A stretch of 64,000 nucleotides of DNA from JACMRP01 sp047302465 (GCF_047302465.1 NZ_CP178621.1:3534001-3598000); one strand, 5' to 3'. Positions 1-8,492 are shown, counted from the stretch's first letter. A program made the numbers and translations. Notes: a model not told the origin generated them from the sequence alone.

Positions 1-906
1 GTCCCCTGGCAGATAACCAATGTCTTTTCCCATCGGGAAGATCGGACGAGACACCAATAATCTTTGGAAGCGGCCTTCATCCAATGTTTTGAAAAGACCG
101 GCTGCGATCGCAAGTAATGTTTTACCTGTTCCCGCTTTACCTACCAAAGAAACAAAAAGGATTTCATCATTCAACAAACAATCCAAAGCAAACGCTTGCT
201 CGACGTTGCGTGCGTGAACTCCCCAAATGCTGTCAGCAGGATTGATCAAAGGAATGATCGCCTGATCCGCTTGAGAGTAACGACCAATCGCTGAGTGATT
301 TGGATTCGAAGCGTCCTTCATAATCACATACTGATTGGCGTATAGTTTTGGGCCGCCTGCTGGAACGAATTTTTTCTCTTTGTAGAATTGATCAATTTTC
401 TCTGGAGAAATTTCTAGCTCCAAATACCCTTCGTACATGTCTTCTTGAGAAACATCTGAAGGCTCGTAGTCTTTGGCAAAGATGCCGTAAACGTCTGCCT
501 TAATACGAAGATTGATGTCTTTCGTAATCAACTCCACTTTTGTGCGTGGATGTTGTTTCTGCAAGGCCATTGCTGTGTTCAAGATTCTGTTGTCAGCTTT
601 AGCTTGATCAAATTCTGGTGGCATCCCGCCCAACATCAAATCTGTGCTGATGTAAACCATCGTTTCGCTATTATCTAGCTGCACACCTTGAGCAAGAGAA
701 CCTTTCTCTCTGAGGACGTCGACAAAGCGGCTGAACTGACGAGCATTTCGTCCGTTTTCACCTTGATCACGTTTGAACTTATCGACTTCTTCGATAACCG
801 ATATAGGAATATGAACATCGGCTTCTCCGAAGCGAAGAATCGCTTGGGCGTCGAAAAGAATGACATTGGTATCAACGACAATTTTTCTGCGTTTGGATTT
901 GCTCAA
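1..906 (-). CDS. PhoH-family ATPase with N-terminal PIN domain (3' end outside window)
   Basis: The reading frame is open from a TTG start at 906-904 to the left edge, giving 302 residues of an incomplete protein. The TTG is chosen because GGAGGG lies 6 bases upstream and the frame begins at once with a PIN fold (KIVVDTNVILFD near residues 8-20, acidic residues as in PIN nucleases). A Walker A motif, GKAGTGKT, is at about 256-263, followed by the PhoH-type SRPIFPMG segment. PIN plus PhoH is the PhoH2 architecture, which in other bacteria is an ATP-dependent RNA helicase/ribonuclease. Walker B and the C-terminus lie outside the window. The transcript is probably single, with the PilZ gene just upstream on the same strand. 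Confidence 0.9.
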   Translation of the reverse strand, partial: MSKSKRRKIVVDTNVILFDAQAILRFGEADVHIPISVIEEVDKFKRDQGENGRNARQFSRFVDVLREKGSLAQGVQLDNSETMVYISTDLMLGGMPPEFDQAKADNRILNTAMALQKQHPRTKVELITKDINLRIKADVYGIFAKDYEPSDVSQEDMYEGYLELEISPEKIDQFYKEKKFVPAGGPKLYANQYVIMKDASNPNHSAIGRYSQADQAIIPLINPADSIWGVHARNVEQAFALDCLLNDEILFVSLVGKAGTGKTLLAIAAGLFKTLDEGRFQRLLVSRPIFPMGKDIGYLPGD

Positions 907-1010
907 CTTTTGCCCTCCGTGGATGCCTGAATTCGAAATGAATCAGGCCTTAAGTCTATTCGACAATAAGGCCTGGATAATGTCCACGAAAAGCTTTGAA
1001 GAAATGAGGA

Positions 1011-1517
1011 TTAAGAAATATTGGAAACAAGAATGTCGCCGCCATCCTTACGAAGGCCTGCACTGACATTCTCGATGAATTTCACAAAATGATGAAGCGC
1101 AACATCGTTCACGGTGCCCTTAACAAACGAAGCTCCATGACGGAAAACCCCTTCGTCTTCTAAACGACGAGAGCTCGCCACTTTTACAGTGAATGGGAAG
1201 TAAGTTGTGTGGTTAAGGTAAACGCGACAAGCAACCTCTTCGCCCTCTAGAAAAACGCCCTCATCGAGCTCAAGATCAAAAGCGATTCCGTTTTCCGAGA
1301 TATCATAAAGAGTGACCTTCATCAGTCCTCTTTCCGGTAGAACAGCATAAGCTCCGACGAACTCAGTCAGAATCGTACGCTTCACTTCACGACGATCTTT
1401 GTTGAGCATTTCTTCACGAGCCGTCGTCATATCGACTATTGGTGCCCCAGAAGTTTTATCATTTACTGAAGAATTCTGAGACTTTACACGACTTGTGATG
1501 TCGATAATCTTACCCAT
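1011..1517 (-). CDS. PilZ-domain protein (putative c-di-GMP receptor)
   Basis: 168 residues, soluble. A PilZ signature is visible: RREVKR at 42-47 gives the RxxxR arm, and DISENG at 72-77 gives the D/NxSxxG motif, so both c-di-GMP contact elements are intact. The first 35 residues are polar and probably disordered. The start follows a GGGGGTCT stretch 3 bases upstream. It is transcribed in the same direction as the PIN-PhoH gene, about 100 bases before it. A PilZ receptor fits the cyclase gene at 12.5 kb, but nothing in the sequence ties the two together directly. No effector domain is fused, so its output is unknown. Confidence 0.85.
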   Translation of the reverse strand: MGKIIDITSRVKSQNSSVNDKTSGAPIVDMTTAREEMLNKDRREVKRTILTEFVGAYAVLPERGLMKVTLYDISENGIAFDLELDEGVFLEGEEVACRVYLNHTTYFPFTVKVASSRRLEDEGVFRHGASFVKGTVNDVALHHFVKFIENVSAGLRKDGGDILVSNIS

Positions 1518-1616
1518 TAGACCCCCATGTCTGATAGATTCTTTTCGGCAGAATTTGTTTCAACTTTAGTCGTCGGACTTGGATTTTGGTCCAGGATCGT
1601 CTTATAGTGAGACAAG

Positions 1617-2507
1617 ATGAGTTTATTGCGAGCCCTAGCCCTCAGTCTTGTTGTTCACTGTTTGTTGGTCCTTATTATGGATAAAGGGGCGCCTTATTTT
1701 GAGCCAAAACCAGTCGATATCACCACCATCGATTTGGTAGAAACTCCGAAACCACCTGCCAAAACTCAAAAGCTTCGCAACAAGCTTGATCGCCAAGTCG
1801 TTCGTGAAGCTCTAGCGCCGAAGAGCGAGCTCAAAGAAGATGATTCGGATTTAGCGAGATTTCTTTCTGCGGACAAACAACGCGTTCATCGCGAAATGCA
1901 AGCCGCTGCTTCGGGCATGACAACAAATCGCAGCCCTGGGCAAAATCAACCTTCTGAATCCAAGCAAAACAAACCTGTGCCTAAAGATCCACGCCGTCAA
2001 AGTGCCAAAGATTTTGATCCAGAAGGCGTCGACATTGCTAAAAACCTGAAAGAGTACGCACAAAGCGTAGAGAGTGCTCCTTCGACAGTTGGAGATGCAC
2101 TTCCTCAAGATGTCTCCATCGGTACATTCACCGCTTTGAATACAGATCGTTATGTTTTCTACTCTTTCTTTGCTCGCATCGAAGATCTGGTTCGCTTCCG
2201 TTGGGAAAGCCGCGTTCGCCAAGCGGTGGATTCGTTTGATCGCAATTACGTATTAAGCGTCGTTGGCCGTCGTAACTGGATAACCTCTGTCGACATTTGG
2301 ATTACCAAAGATGGTCGTTATCACTCTGCACACATTTTGAAAGAGTCGGGCATCGACCGCTTTGATCAAGCCGCGATTTTAGCGTTTAAAGAAGCAGGTA
2401 TGTTTCCAAATCCTCCTCAGGAAATGGTCGAGGACGATGGATTTATCCATCTTAAATACAGCTTTAATGTTTTCTTTAAACCTTCAGCTGTCGTGTATTC
2501 CGAATAG
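1617..2507 (+). CDS. TonB-family C-terminal domain protein, inner-membrane anchored
   Basis: 296 residues. One hydrophobic segment at about 4-21 anchors the N-terminus in the inner membrane. A Pro/Lys/Gln-rich periplasmic linker follows (about 30-150), then a C-terminal domain (about 200-290) resembling the TonB/TolA C-terminal fold, with a pattern like ILKESGIDRFDQAAILAFKE that matches the TonB family's stretch before PNPP. Family members link proton-motive force to outer-membrane transporters or act in envelope integrity. No ExbB/ExbD genes are nearby. There is no convincing Shine-Dalgarno sequence; a TATAGT box ends 8 bases before the ATG (see findings). A small outer-membrane protein gene follows on the same strand. 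Confidence 0.8.
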   Translation: MSLLRALALSLVVHCLLVLIMDKGAPYFEPKPVDITTIDLVETPKPPAKTQKLRNKLDRQVVREALAPKSELKEDDSDLARFLSADKQRVHREMQAAASGMTTNRSPGQNQPSESKQNKPVPKDPRRQSAKDFDPEGVDIAKNLKEYAQSVESAPSTVGDALPQDVSIGTFTALNTDRYVFYSFFARIEDLVRFRWESRVRQAVDSFDRNYVLSVVGRRNWITSVDIWITKDGRYHSAHILKESGIDRFDQAAILAFKEAGMFPNPPQEMVEDDGFIHLKYSFNVFFKPSAVVYSE

Positions 2508-2586
2508 GAAAAAAGCCTTCGGACCTTCCGACAGTCTAGAGGCGAATCCCCTCATTTTCCCCTCTCAAGTTTGATATCCTGAGAGT

Positions 2587-3159
2587 ATGAAAAAGACTCT
2601 GCAAACTCTCTCTATTCTGATGCTGATGTTCCTGCCGTTGACCTCTCATGCGCTGTTCACAGAAGTGGGCTTGAGTTACTCACGTAAAAAACAAACCTTT
2701 GATGTCAACAACAACACAGACTCTGAAGCAACCACGGCTTCCATCTCTTTATACTTCGCTGAAAAGTTGGCACTAGAGCTCAGTTACACAGAAGCTGCGA
2801 CTTTGCAAAACACGCAGGTGCTAGCGACGGATCTTCCTCGGACCGTTTATCAGAAAACAAAAATCATTGGCGCTGATTTGATCTTCGTTTTTGCCGATAG
2901 AAAAGCATTCTTCCAACCTTTCATTAAAGGTGGGGTTGCTCAGATCAATCGTCTGCAAACAATCAAAGATGGCAATATATCAGTCCAAACGCTTCCTCTG
3001 GACGTCGCCATAGCTCCTAGTTATGGTTTGGGACTTAAGATTGCCCTCACAGAACAATTCGGTGTGAAGCTTGCCTATAGCATTTGGCAAACGCCTATCG
3101 GCGGTGGCGCTAAAACTAATGACGATGCTCTTTCTGCAGGTGTGACTTGGATGTTCTAA
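2587..3159 (+). CDS. small outer-membrane beta-barrel protein
   Basis: 190 residues. It has a clear signal peptide (MKKTLQTLSILMLMFLPLTSHA) and then alternating polar/hydrophobic strands, ending in an aromatic residue (GVTWMF), which is the usual end signature for outer-membrane barrels. The length suits an eight-stranded OmpW/OmpA-like barrel. I cannot name a family. Its stop overlaps the TTG start of the next gene by 13 bases, so the two are probably translated together. Confidence 0.75.
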   Translation: MKKTLQTLSILMLMFLPLTSHALFTEVGLSYSRKKQTFDVNNNTDSEATTASISLYFAEKLALELSYTEAATLQNTQVLATDLPRTVYQKTKIIGADLIFVFADRKAFFQPFIKGGVAQINRLQTIKDGNISVQTLPLDVAIAPSYGLGLKIALTEQFGVKLAYSIWQTPIGGGAKTNDDALSAGVTWMF

Positions 3160-4208
3160 AGTCGGCTCAGAAAACCACGCTTTGGCTTGGACTCTCCGTG
3201 GTCCTGACCTCTTGCCAGATCAATTACATCGCTAAATCCGCTTACAATCAGTTTTCAATGATGAGCAGTCAGGTGCCTTTGGATGAAGCCCTAAAAGATC
3301 CAAAACTGACCGACGAACAAAAACGAAAAATTCAGTTGGCCCAAAAGGCCCGCGAGTTCGCCGAAAAAGATTTGGCCTTGAAGCCTACAAAGAACTACAC
3401 GAATTTCGTTCTCTTGGATCGTCCTTATGTCACGTATGTGGTAAGTGCTGCTCCGAAATGGAAACTTGAAACTTACAAATGGCGCTATCCGATTGTGGGC
3501 TCGATGCCTTACAAAGGCTTCTTTAACGAGGCCGATGCAAAGAAAGAACAAGAAGAGCTGCAAAAAGAAAATCTCGACACCTATATGCGTGGGGTCTCTG
3601 CGTATTCAACGCTGGGATGGTTTAAAGATCCTTTGCTGTCTTCAATGCTTCAATACAAAGACTATGATTTAGTAAATACGATTATCCACGAAACAGTCCA
3701 CGCAACCTTGTTCATTAAACACGAAGCCGACTTCAATGAGCGCATGGCCGTATTTATAGGTAACTTGGGCGCTGAAATGTATTATCAAAAAGTCGAAGGG
3801 CCGGACTCGCCGACTCTCCAAAATGTCAAAAACGAAAATGCGGACGACAAACTGTTTTCTGCATGGCTCAGTGTAAAATTGAAAGCGCTGGAAGCCTGGT
3901 ACGAGAATCTTCCGAAGGACCAACAAAACGATGAACTGCGCCAGCAACAGTTTACGCAGCTGCAAGAGGACTTTAAAAAAGAGCTCTTACCGCAGTTGAA
4001 AACAGAAACTTATAAAAAGTTTCAAAGCATCAAGCTGAATAATGCGCGTTTATTGGTGTATCGCACCTACATGCAGGACTTGGATGATTTCCAGAAGCTG
4101 TATGAGAAAACTGGGAAAGACTTTAATAAGTTCTTAGAAGAGTGCAAAAGCCTAGAAAAAGAAAAGGACCCTGCAAAGGCCCTTAAACAAAAAGCCACCT
4201 CCCCATAA
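3147..4208 (+). CDS. aminopeptidase-like lipoprotein (COG4324 type)
   Basis: 353 residues from a TTG start that overlaps the upstream barrel gene; AGGTG sits just before it. The N-terminus is a lipoprotein signal with lipobox LTSC and Cys23. The zinc motif HETVH is at 181-185 and a second acidic element, FNERMAVF, follows about 12 residues later. This spacing and the surrounding LTTLIHE-like context match the predicted aminopeptidase family COG4324 (Pfam Aminopep), members of which are lipoproteins of this length. The C-terminal third is helical and charged. The substrate is unknown. A hairpin terminator overlaps the end of the gene. Confidence 0.8.
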   Translation: MDVLKSAQKTTLWLGLSVVLTSCQINYIAKSAYNQFSMMSSQVPLDEALKDPKLTDEQKRKIQLAQKAREFAEKDLALKPTKNYTNFVLLDRPYVTYVVSAAPKWKLETYKWRYPIVGSMPYKGFFNEADAKKEQEELQKENLDTYMRGVSAYSTLGWFKDPLLSSMLQYKDYDLVNTIIHETVHATLFIKHEADFNERMAVFIGNLGAEMYYQKVEGPDSPTLQNVKNENADDKLFSAWLSVKLKALEAWYENLPKDQQNDELRQQQFTQLQEDFKKELLPQLKTETYKKFQSIKLNNARLLVYRTYMQDLDDFQKLYEKTGKDFNKFLEECKSLEKEKDPAKALKQKATSP

Positions 4209-4226
4209 GGGACGTGGCTTTTTTAA
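4190..4226 (+). terminator. intrinsic terminator after the aminopeptidase gene
   Basis: AAAAAGCCAC and GTGGCTTTTTT pair across a 17-base loop, followed by a T run. The left arm lies inside the last codons of the aminopeptidase gene. The A run on the left arm means it could also stop transcripts of the opposite-strand repeat-protein gene ending at 4249. Confidence 0.75.
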
Positions 4227-4248
4227 TGTCTCAATGATCCGCAATCGC

Positions 4249-7077
4249 TTACGGAGAAACTACAGGTGAAGTTCCCGGTACAACGACACCTTTAACAGCG
4301 CCTGTGTTAACAGGAACACCCGGTGCGAAGTCAAATGTAGGAATCAATGTTTTCACATAAACTCCTGACTTCGCGGTCGTTACAAACTTCACATGGTAAG
4401 ATGAGAAGAACGTGTTGTTCACAATGTATTCCATCTCGAGACCTTCGCCCATGATATCCAAGAATGTTTGGAACACGAACGGAGTTGCCAAGATAGCTTT
4501 ACCGAAGTCAGCGTATGCAGATGTAAAGTCTTTGTCTTTACCGGCAGCATAAGCCGCTTTCATTTTAGCGACTGCTTTAAACATGTTGCCAGCCGCCCAG
4601 CGAGCTTCCAAAGCTTTGCTGCTGTAGCAATCTTCCAATTTCTCTTGCTGACCAGTTACACACAAGTCGTAAGCGTCACCTTTTGCAAAGTAAGCTTCTG
4701 CTTTTGCTCCAGCCCTCACTGCCAAGTCTTTTTCTGAGGACTTAGTAACTTTGCTGATCAACTTCATAGTAGCATCTTCATCAAGATTGATTTTGAAAGC
4801 CACTTTAGAGAAGCCAATTTTAGTTAGAGTTGGGATGTTCAAGCTTAATTCTTTGATCAAGCCAGTTTTTTGCACCAACGCTTTGATATCTGAACGAATA
4901 TCAGAGTGGCTTGTGCTGTCGTCTTCTGCAACCCAAACGTACTGACCGAAGTAACCCTTAATTGGCGCTGCCAACAGAGTTTTCACAGTCATCACACCAC
5001 CGTAGAATGCTTGAGTCACTGAAGAGTGAGTCGTGATCAAACGGCTGCGACGTTCTTTCAAATAAATACCGTATTGAACATCCGTCTTCGTGTTGTCGAA
5101 GAAGTTCTGAGAGTTTGAAAGCTCGTAGATTTTTCCAGATGTCCAGCTTGTGTTCAAGATGATCGGCAAACCGAAGAAGAAGTGATTGATTCTTCCGATT
5201 TGTGAACGATTCACGCGATCCCACTTTTGAACTGCAGGAGTTTGTCCTGTAGCGATCATTTTCTGAATAGCCGCAATATTACCGCGAACTAGATCATGGT
5301 AAGCTTTTTCACCTACTGGATCTTTGATGTTAATTACGTAAGAGAAGGATTTCGCCACCTCTTTGTACTTCGTTGTGCCCACGCTTGCGAGGACCGCAGC
5401 AGTTTGCAAACTCAAGCGATCAACGCTGATGTCAGTCAAACGAACGTTCACATAAGAATCATCCAATTTCTCGACATAAATTTGATAGATACCGCTTGCA
5501 ACGTAAGTCGCATTCAAAACTACAGGTCCAATTCCAGGCCCTGCGAAGAAGATCACTCCACCTTTAGAAGCGTAAGTGATGTTGTCACCTGCTGTCCAAG
5601 AGTAGATAGAAGCTGCTTCCATTGGAAGTTCAAGAGAGCTCTTCTCTTGAGCGATTTTCACAGTTGGAGCGTAACGATTAGAAACCACTTCGCGGCCTGC
5701 GAATGGGATCAAACCGATAGTTCCCCACAATGATTTCGATAGTCCTGTCGCATTCTCGTAGTAGAACGCAACGTTCGCACCGATACCGCCTTCGAGTCTG
5801 TTGTAAGAAGTTACTAGGAAGCCATTTTGGTAATCACCGTGAACCAATGTATCACGAGTTTTATCCAAATCTGTTTTTACAGTGTTTTGATTAGAATAAC
5901 GTGGATTGTGTGGAGTTCGGTTGATGATTTTTGTACCGAAATCGAAATCCAAATAGAAAGACGGAAGAAGTTTCGCTTTTAGCTCTTTCTTTTTCTTTTC
6001 TTCTTTTTGTTGAGAAGACTGAGTGTCGTCGTTTTTATCGTCGTCACTGCCTTGGTCATTGCCATCGTCGGAACCATTGTCAGAACCGTCATCACCGCCG
6101 TCGTCACCACCATTATCGCCGCCATTGTCGGAACCATCGTCGCCACCGTTGCCGTTGTCACCGCCGTTACCGTTATCGCCGCCATTGCCATTATCGCCAC
6201 CGTTACCGTTTCCGTTGTCGGAACCGTTACCGTTGCCATTACCATTTCCATTGTCGGAGCCGTTGCCATTTCCGTTTCCATTCCCGTTGCCGTTGTCGCC
6301 ACCGTTATTGGAACCGCCTCCGTTATTATTTCCACCACCGTTGTCAGAACCGCCGCCGTTGTTGTTACCACCGCCGTTATCGGAGCCGCCACCGTTGTTA
6401 TTACCGCCACCATTGTTGGAGCCACCACCGTTATTGTTGCCTCCGCCATTGTTGTTTCCGTTACCACCGCCAGCATTGCCGTTGTCGGAGTCGTTGCCTT
6501 GATTTCCAGGTCCGGTATTACCATTGCCGTTGCCGTTGTTACCGCCGCCTTGGCCATTACCGTTGTCGGAACCATTTCCGCCACCGCTACTATTGCCGCC
6601 GCCAGAATTTCCGTTGTTTCCAGAATTTCCGTTACCACCGCCGTTGCCGTTGCTGCCGCCAGCATTGCCGACATCTTTGTCATTACCTTGATTGCCTGGG
6701 CCGGTGTTACCGTTACCGCTTCCGCTGTTGCCAGTGCAAAGGTTTGGATTGTGAGAACAATCGAAAGAGTTTCCAGAATCTCCTGGGATTACACCACCAG
6801 AATTTCCTGTACCAGCATTTCCGTTACTGCCGGAATTTCCAGCATTCCCAGAGTTACCGCTATTCCCAGAGTTTCCAGCGTTACCGCTGTTCCCTGAATT
6901 TCCGGAGTTACCAGAATTACCACTGTTCCCTGAGTTCCCGGAGTTACCAGAGTTTCCGTTATTTCCAGAGTTCCCAGAATTACCGTTGTTAGAATTGTCT
7001 TTTGCGAATGAAGTGTTCGGAATACCGAAGACTAAGACAGAAGAAAGAGCGACACAGCTTACCGTTTTGAGCAACAT
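4249..7077 (-). CDS. secreted Asn/Gly/Ser-Asp repeat protein, unknown function
   Basis: 942 residues. A signal peptide (cleavage near SFA-KD, residue 25) leads into about 330 residues of low-complexity sequence. This begins as NSG triplets, passes through GGGN/NNGGG units and ends as an acidic GDNGG/DDGSD tract, followed by a short Lys/Glu-rich hinge (about 355-370). Two copies of NTGPGNQGND punctuate the repeat. The C-terminal 560 residues look folded, with many aromatic strands and two Cys close to each other near residue 800, but match nothing I know. AGGAGA precedes the ATG. The gene follows the ECF sigma operon on the same strand but has its own spacing and terminator upstream. Repeat length may vary between strains. 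Confidence 0.8.
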   Translation of the reverse strand: MLLKTVSCVALSSVLVFGIPNTSFAKDNSNNGNSGNSGNNGNSGNSGNSGNSGNSGNSGNSGNSGNAGNSGNSGNSGNAGNSGSNGNAGTGNSGGVIPGDSGNSFDCSHNPNLCTGNSGSGNGNTGPGNQGNDKDVGNAGGSNGNGGGNGNSGNNGNSGGGNSSGGGNGSDNGNGQGGGNNGNGNGNTGPGNQGNDSDNGNAGGGNGNNNGGGNNNGGGSNNGGGNNNGGGSDNGGGNNNGGGSDNGGGNNNGGGSNNGGDNGNGNGNGNGNGSDNGNGNGNGNGSDNGNGNGGDNGNGGDNGNGGDNGNGGDDGSDNGGDNGGDDGGDDGSDNGSDDGNDQGSDDDKNDDTQSSQQKEEKKKKELKAKLLPSFYLDFDFGTKIINRTPHNPRYSNQNTVKTDLDKTRDTLVHGDYQNGFLVTSYNRLEGGIGANVAFYYENATGLSKSLWGTIGLIPFAGREVVSNRYAPTVKIAQEKSSLELPMEAASIYSWTAGDNITYASKGGVIFFAGPGIGPVVLNATYVASGIYQIYVEKLDDSYVNVRLTDISVDRLSLQTAAVLASVGTTKYKEVAKSFSYVINIKDPVGEKAYHDLVRGNIAAIQKMIATGQTPAVQKWDRVNRSQIGRINHFFFGLPIILNTSWTSGKIYELSNSQNFFDNTKTDVQYGIYLKERRSRLITTHSSVTQAFYGGVMTVKTLLAAPIKGYFGQYVWVAEDDSTSHSDIRSDIKALVQKTGLIKELSLNIPTLTKIGFSKVAFKINLDEDATMKLISKVTKSSEKDLAVRAGAKAEAYFAKGDAYDLCVTGQQEKLEDCYSSKALEARWAAGNMFKAVAKMKAAYAAGKDKDFTSAYADFGKAILATPFVFQTFLDIMGEGLEMEYIVNNTFFSSYHVKFVTTAKSGVYVKTLIPTFDFAPGVPVNTGAVKGVVVPGTSPVVSP

Positions 7078-7106
7078 GAAGAGTCTCCTAAAAAGAATCG
7101 CCGGAA

Positions 7107-7133
7107 GCTATAGAAGAATTTTCGATCTGACAA
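7107..7133 (-). promoter_or_regulatory. possible promoter of the repeat-protein gene
   Basis: On the minus strand TTGTCA (7133-7128) is followed after 15 bases by TATAGC (7112-7107), about 30 bases before the ATG at 7077. The spacing is short for sigma-70, so this is tentative. Confidence 0.35.
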
Positions 7134-7222
7134 GAGATCTCTTCAAAATATTTTGTTTGTACTCAGTTCTTACAACAATGTGTTTTTGTTTATTTCCCTC
7201 TGAAACGAGCTAATTCTCAAAA

Positions 7223-7256
7223 ACAAAAACCACATTCGTGATGAATGTGGTTTTGC
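7223..7256 (-). terminator. intrinsic terminator of the ECF sigma operon
   Basis: AACCACATTC and GAATGTGGTT form a 10-base stem with a 5-base loop. Read on the minus strand it is followed by a T-rich run, so it ends the transcript of the sigma factor and its 71-aa partner, separating it from the repeat-protein gene. Confidence 0.8.
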
Positions 7257-7286
7257 GTCGTGACTGTCGTATTGTCCTTGAGTTTC

Positions 7287-7502
7287 TCAAGACTCGCGAG
7301 AGTAAAGCCACCCGCGCCAGTGATCACGTAGAAGCTTACTCGCCGTCTTGTCGTAGGTGCGCACCGGTTGACGAGTTGGAGTTTCCATTTCCGCATCTTC
7401 GACTCGAGCCATGATTTTATCATGCAGTCGATCGTAGTAAGCTTGATTGTTAGGGAGTTGCACTTCTTCAAGTACTCCTCCAAGTAGTTGCTTCTTTTTC
7501 AT
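7287..7502 (-). CDS. small protein translationally coupled to the ECF sigma factor (possible regulator)
   Basis: 71 residues. The ATG (7502-7500) overlaps the sigma-factor stop as ATGA, so it is almost certainly co-translated. There is no membrane segment or signal. The protein contains LPNNQAYYDRLHDKIMARVE near residues 16-35 and a basic, Trp-containing C-terminus (DHWRGWLYSRES). The place in the operon is where anti-sigma factors usually sit, but classical ones are longer, carry a transmembrane helix or a CHCC zinc motif, and none of this is present. A soluble anti-sigma or co-factor is an inference. The larger in-frame opening upstream to 7592 is rejected because it would overlap the sigma gene heavily. 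Confidence 0.7.
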   Translation of the reverse strand: MKKKQLLGGVLEEVQLPNNQAYYDRLHDKIMARVEDAEMETPTRQPVRTYDKTASKLLRDHWRGWLYSRES

Positions 7503-8116
7503 CCTTCGGCCTCCGCATATTGGTTGGTTTCGCCCAAGAACCCTCCGATTTCCTCGGTCCAGGTTTTTAGGTCTTGTTGTTCTTCGAAGCATTCGCGAAG
7601 TCTCATCAATGCATGACGGTAGTTCGCTTTTGCTGTGTCATAAGGACACTCCATAATCTCCGCGATCTCTTTGAAGCTGAGATCCTCGTACACACGAAGC
7701 ACCAAGGCTGTTCTTTGTCTGTCGGGTAACTTGTCCACTTCTTCTTGCAGCATTCCTGCAATAGCGTTGTGAACCATGCCACTTTCGGCTTCAGCGCCGA
7801 CAGCAAGTTGAACATTCTCGATGTCGATCATGTTCTTACGCGAATCGCGGATGCGGTTGCGTGCATTGTTCACTGCTATTTGGAAGAGCCAGCTTTTGAA
7901 ACTCGCTCTGCCTTCAAAGCTGTGAAGCTTCTCGTAAGCTTTGATAAAGCTTTCCTGCACCACATCCTCGGCTGTTCCAAGATCCTTTACGAATCTCAGA
8001 CTCATTCTCAGAAGTCCTTTCTGATGTCGCTTTACAAGTTCGGAAAAAGATCTTCTGTTTCCAGCTTTCACTTCTTCCACCAGTTCAAGATCCGTTTTCA
8101 TGAGATCCCGCAACAT
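7499..8116 (-). CDS. ECF (sigma-70 family, group 4) RNA polymerase sigma factor
   Basis: 205 residues. Region 2 spans about 15-85 (DVVQESFIKAYEKLHSF, then SWLFQIAVNNARN). Region 4 spans about 130-180 with a helix-turn-helix (LSFKEIAEIMECPYDTAKAN). Region 3 is absent, as expected for the RpoE/SigW type. AAGGTGAG lies 8 bases before the ATG. The C-terminal extension of about 25 residues is longer than usual and acidic. It is followed by a 71-aa overlapping gene. A pattern of repeated ATGCAT elements lies 170-250 bases upstream and might control it. Confidence 0.93.
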   Translation of the reverse strand: MLRDLMKTDLELVEEVKAGNRRSFSELVKRHQKGLLRMSLRFVKDLGTAEDVVQESFIKAYEKLHSFEGRASFKSWLFQIAVNNARNRIRDSRKNMIDIENVQLAVGAEAESGMVHNAIAGMLQEEVDKLPDRQRTALVLRVYEDLSFKEIAEIMECPYDTAKANYRHALMRLRECFEEQQDLKTWTEEIGGFLGETNQYAEAEG

Positions 8117-8285
8117 ATTGTAGACTCACCTTCTAGGGATTTCGGTTAATGGAGGCTTCCCCCCTCATGACCCCTTGCTTGGTTATTGTGCAAGAGCAGT
8201 GCCGAGCGCTTTAGAGTCACACTGGCCCTAAATATTTGAAATTGTTTACCTTTTAACGACTTGTTGGGTCTAATATAAGCATTTC

Positions 8286-8374
8286 TTATGCATGATAATT
8301 AATGAACAGAAACACGTACTTCACGCGGTTAACCTACAAAAACATGCATAATATGTTTCATGAAATGCATAATA
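8286..8374. promoter_or_regulatory. ATGCATAATA direct/inverted repeat array (possible operator)
   Basis: ATGCATAATA occurs at 8344-8353 and again at 8365-8374, exactly 21 bases apart, two turns of the helix. Between them lies the perfect palindrome TTTCATGAAA (8356-8365). An inverted copy, TTATGCAT, is at 8286-8293. Phased direct repeats with an internal palindrome look like a protein-binding array. The binding protein is unknown. Confidence 0.45.
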
Positions 8375-8433
8375 AAACGGGACCAACGACTGGTTTCACT
8401 GGTGCAAAAAGTATCGTGCGGTAGAGACTTTTT

Positions 8434-8468
8434 ACCACTGGGCCGAGGTTCACGTGGTGGCATTTTTT
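8434..8468 (+). terminator. orphan plus-strand terminator-like hairpin
   Basis: ACCAC and GTGGT pair around a GC-rich loop, with TTTTTT shortly downstream at 8463-8468. No plus-strand gene precedes it, so it is either chance or the end of a small RNA. Confidence 0.35.
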
Positions 8469-8492
8469 AATTCAATCGATTGTTAGAAATGA

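Larger units (their letters stand above)
8117..8492. other. gene-free region upstream of the ECF sigma gene
   Basis: 376 bases with no credible open frame. It carries the ATGCAT operator-like array (8286-8374) and a plus-strand hairpin with a T run (8434-8468). The hairpin has no annotated plus-strand gene to terminate, so a small RNA between about 8375 and 8468 is possible but unproven. Confidence 0.5.

Noticed and set aside
5931..6992. Long open frames on the plus strand and other minus-strand frames across the Asn/Gly repeat region (up to 353 residues)
   Set aside because: They arise because repeated GGN AAY and GAY codons lack stops in other frames. Their products are Arg/Cys/His-rich, Val/Ile/Ala-rich or Pro/Ser-rich low-complexity strings with no start signals; the 942-aa frame has a signal peptide and a folded C-terminus.
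7217..7592. Longer frames around the 71-aa gene downstream of the sigma factor
   Set aside because: The 88-aa frame lacks any sensible features, and extending the 71-aa gene to 7592 would bury it in the sigma gene. The ATGA overlap identifies the real start.
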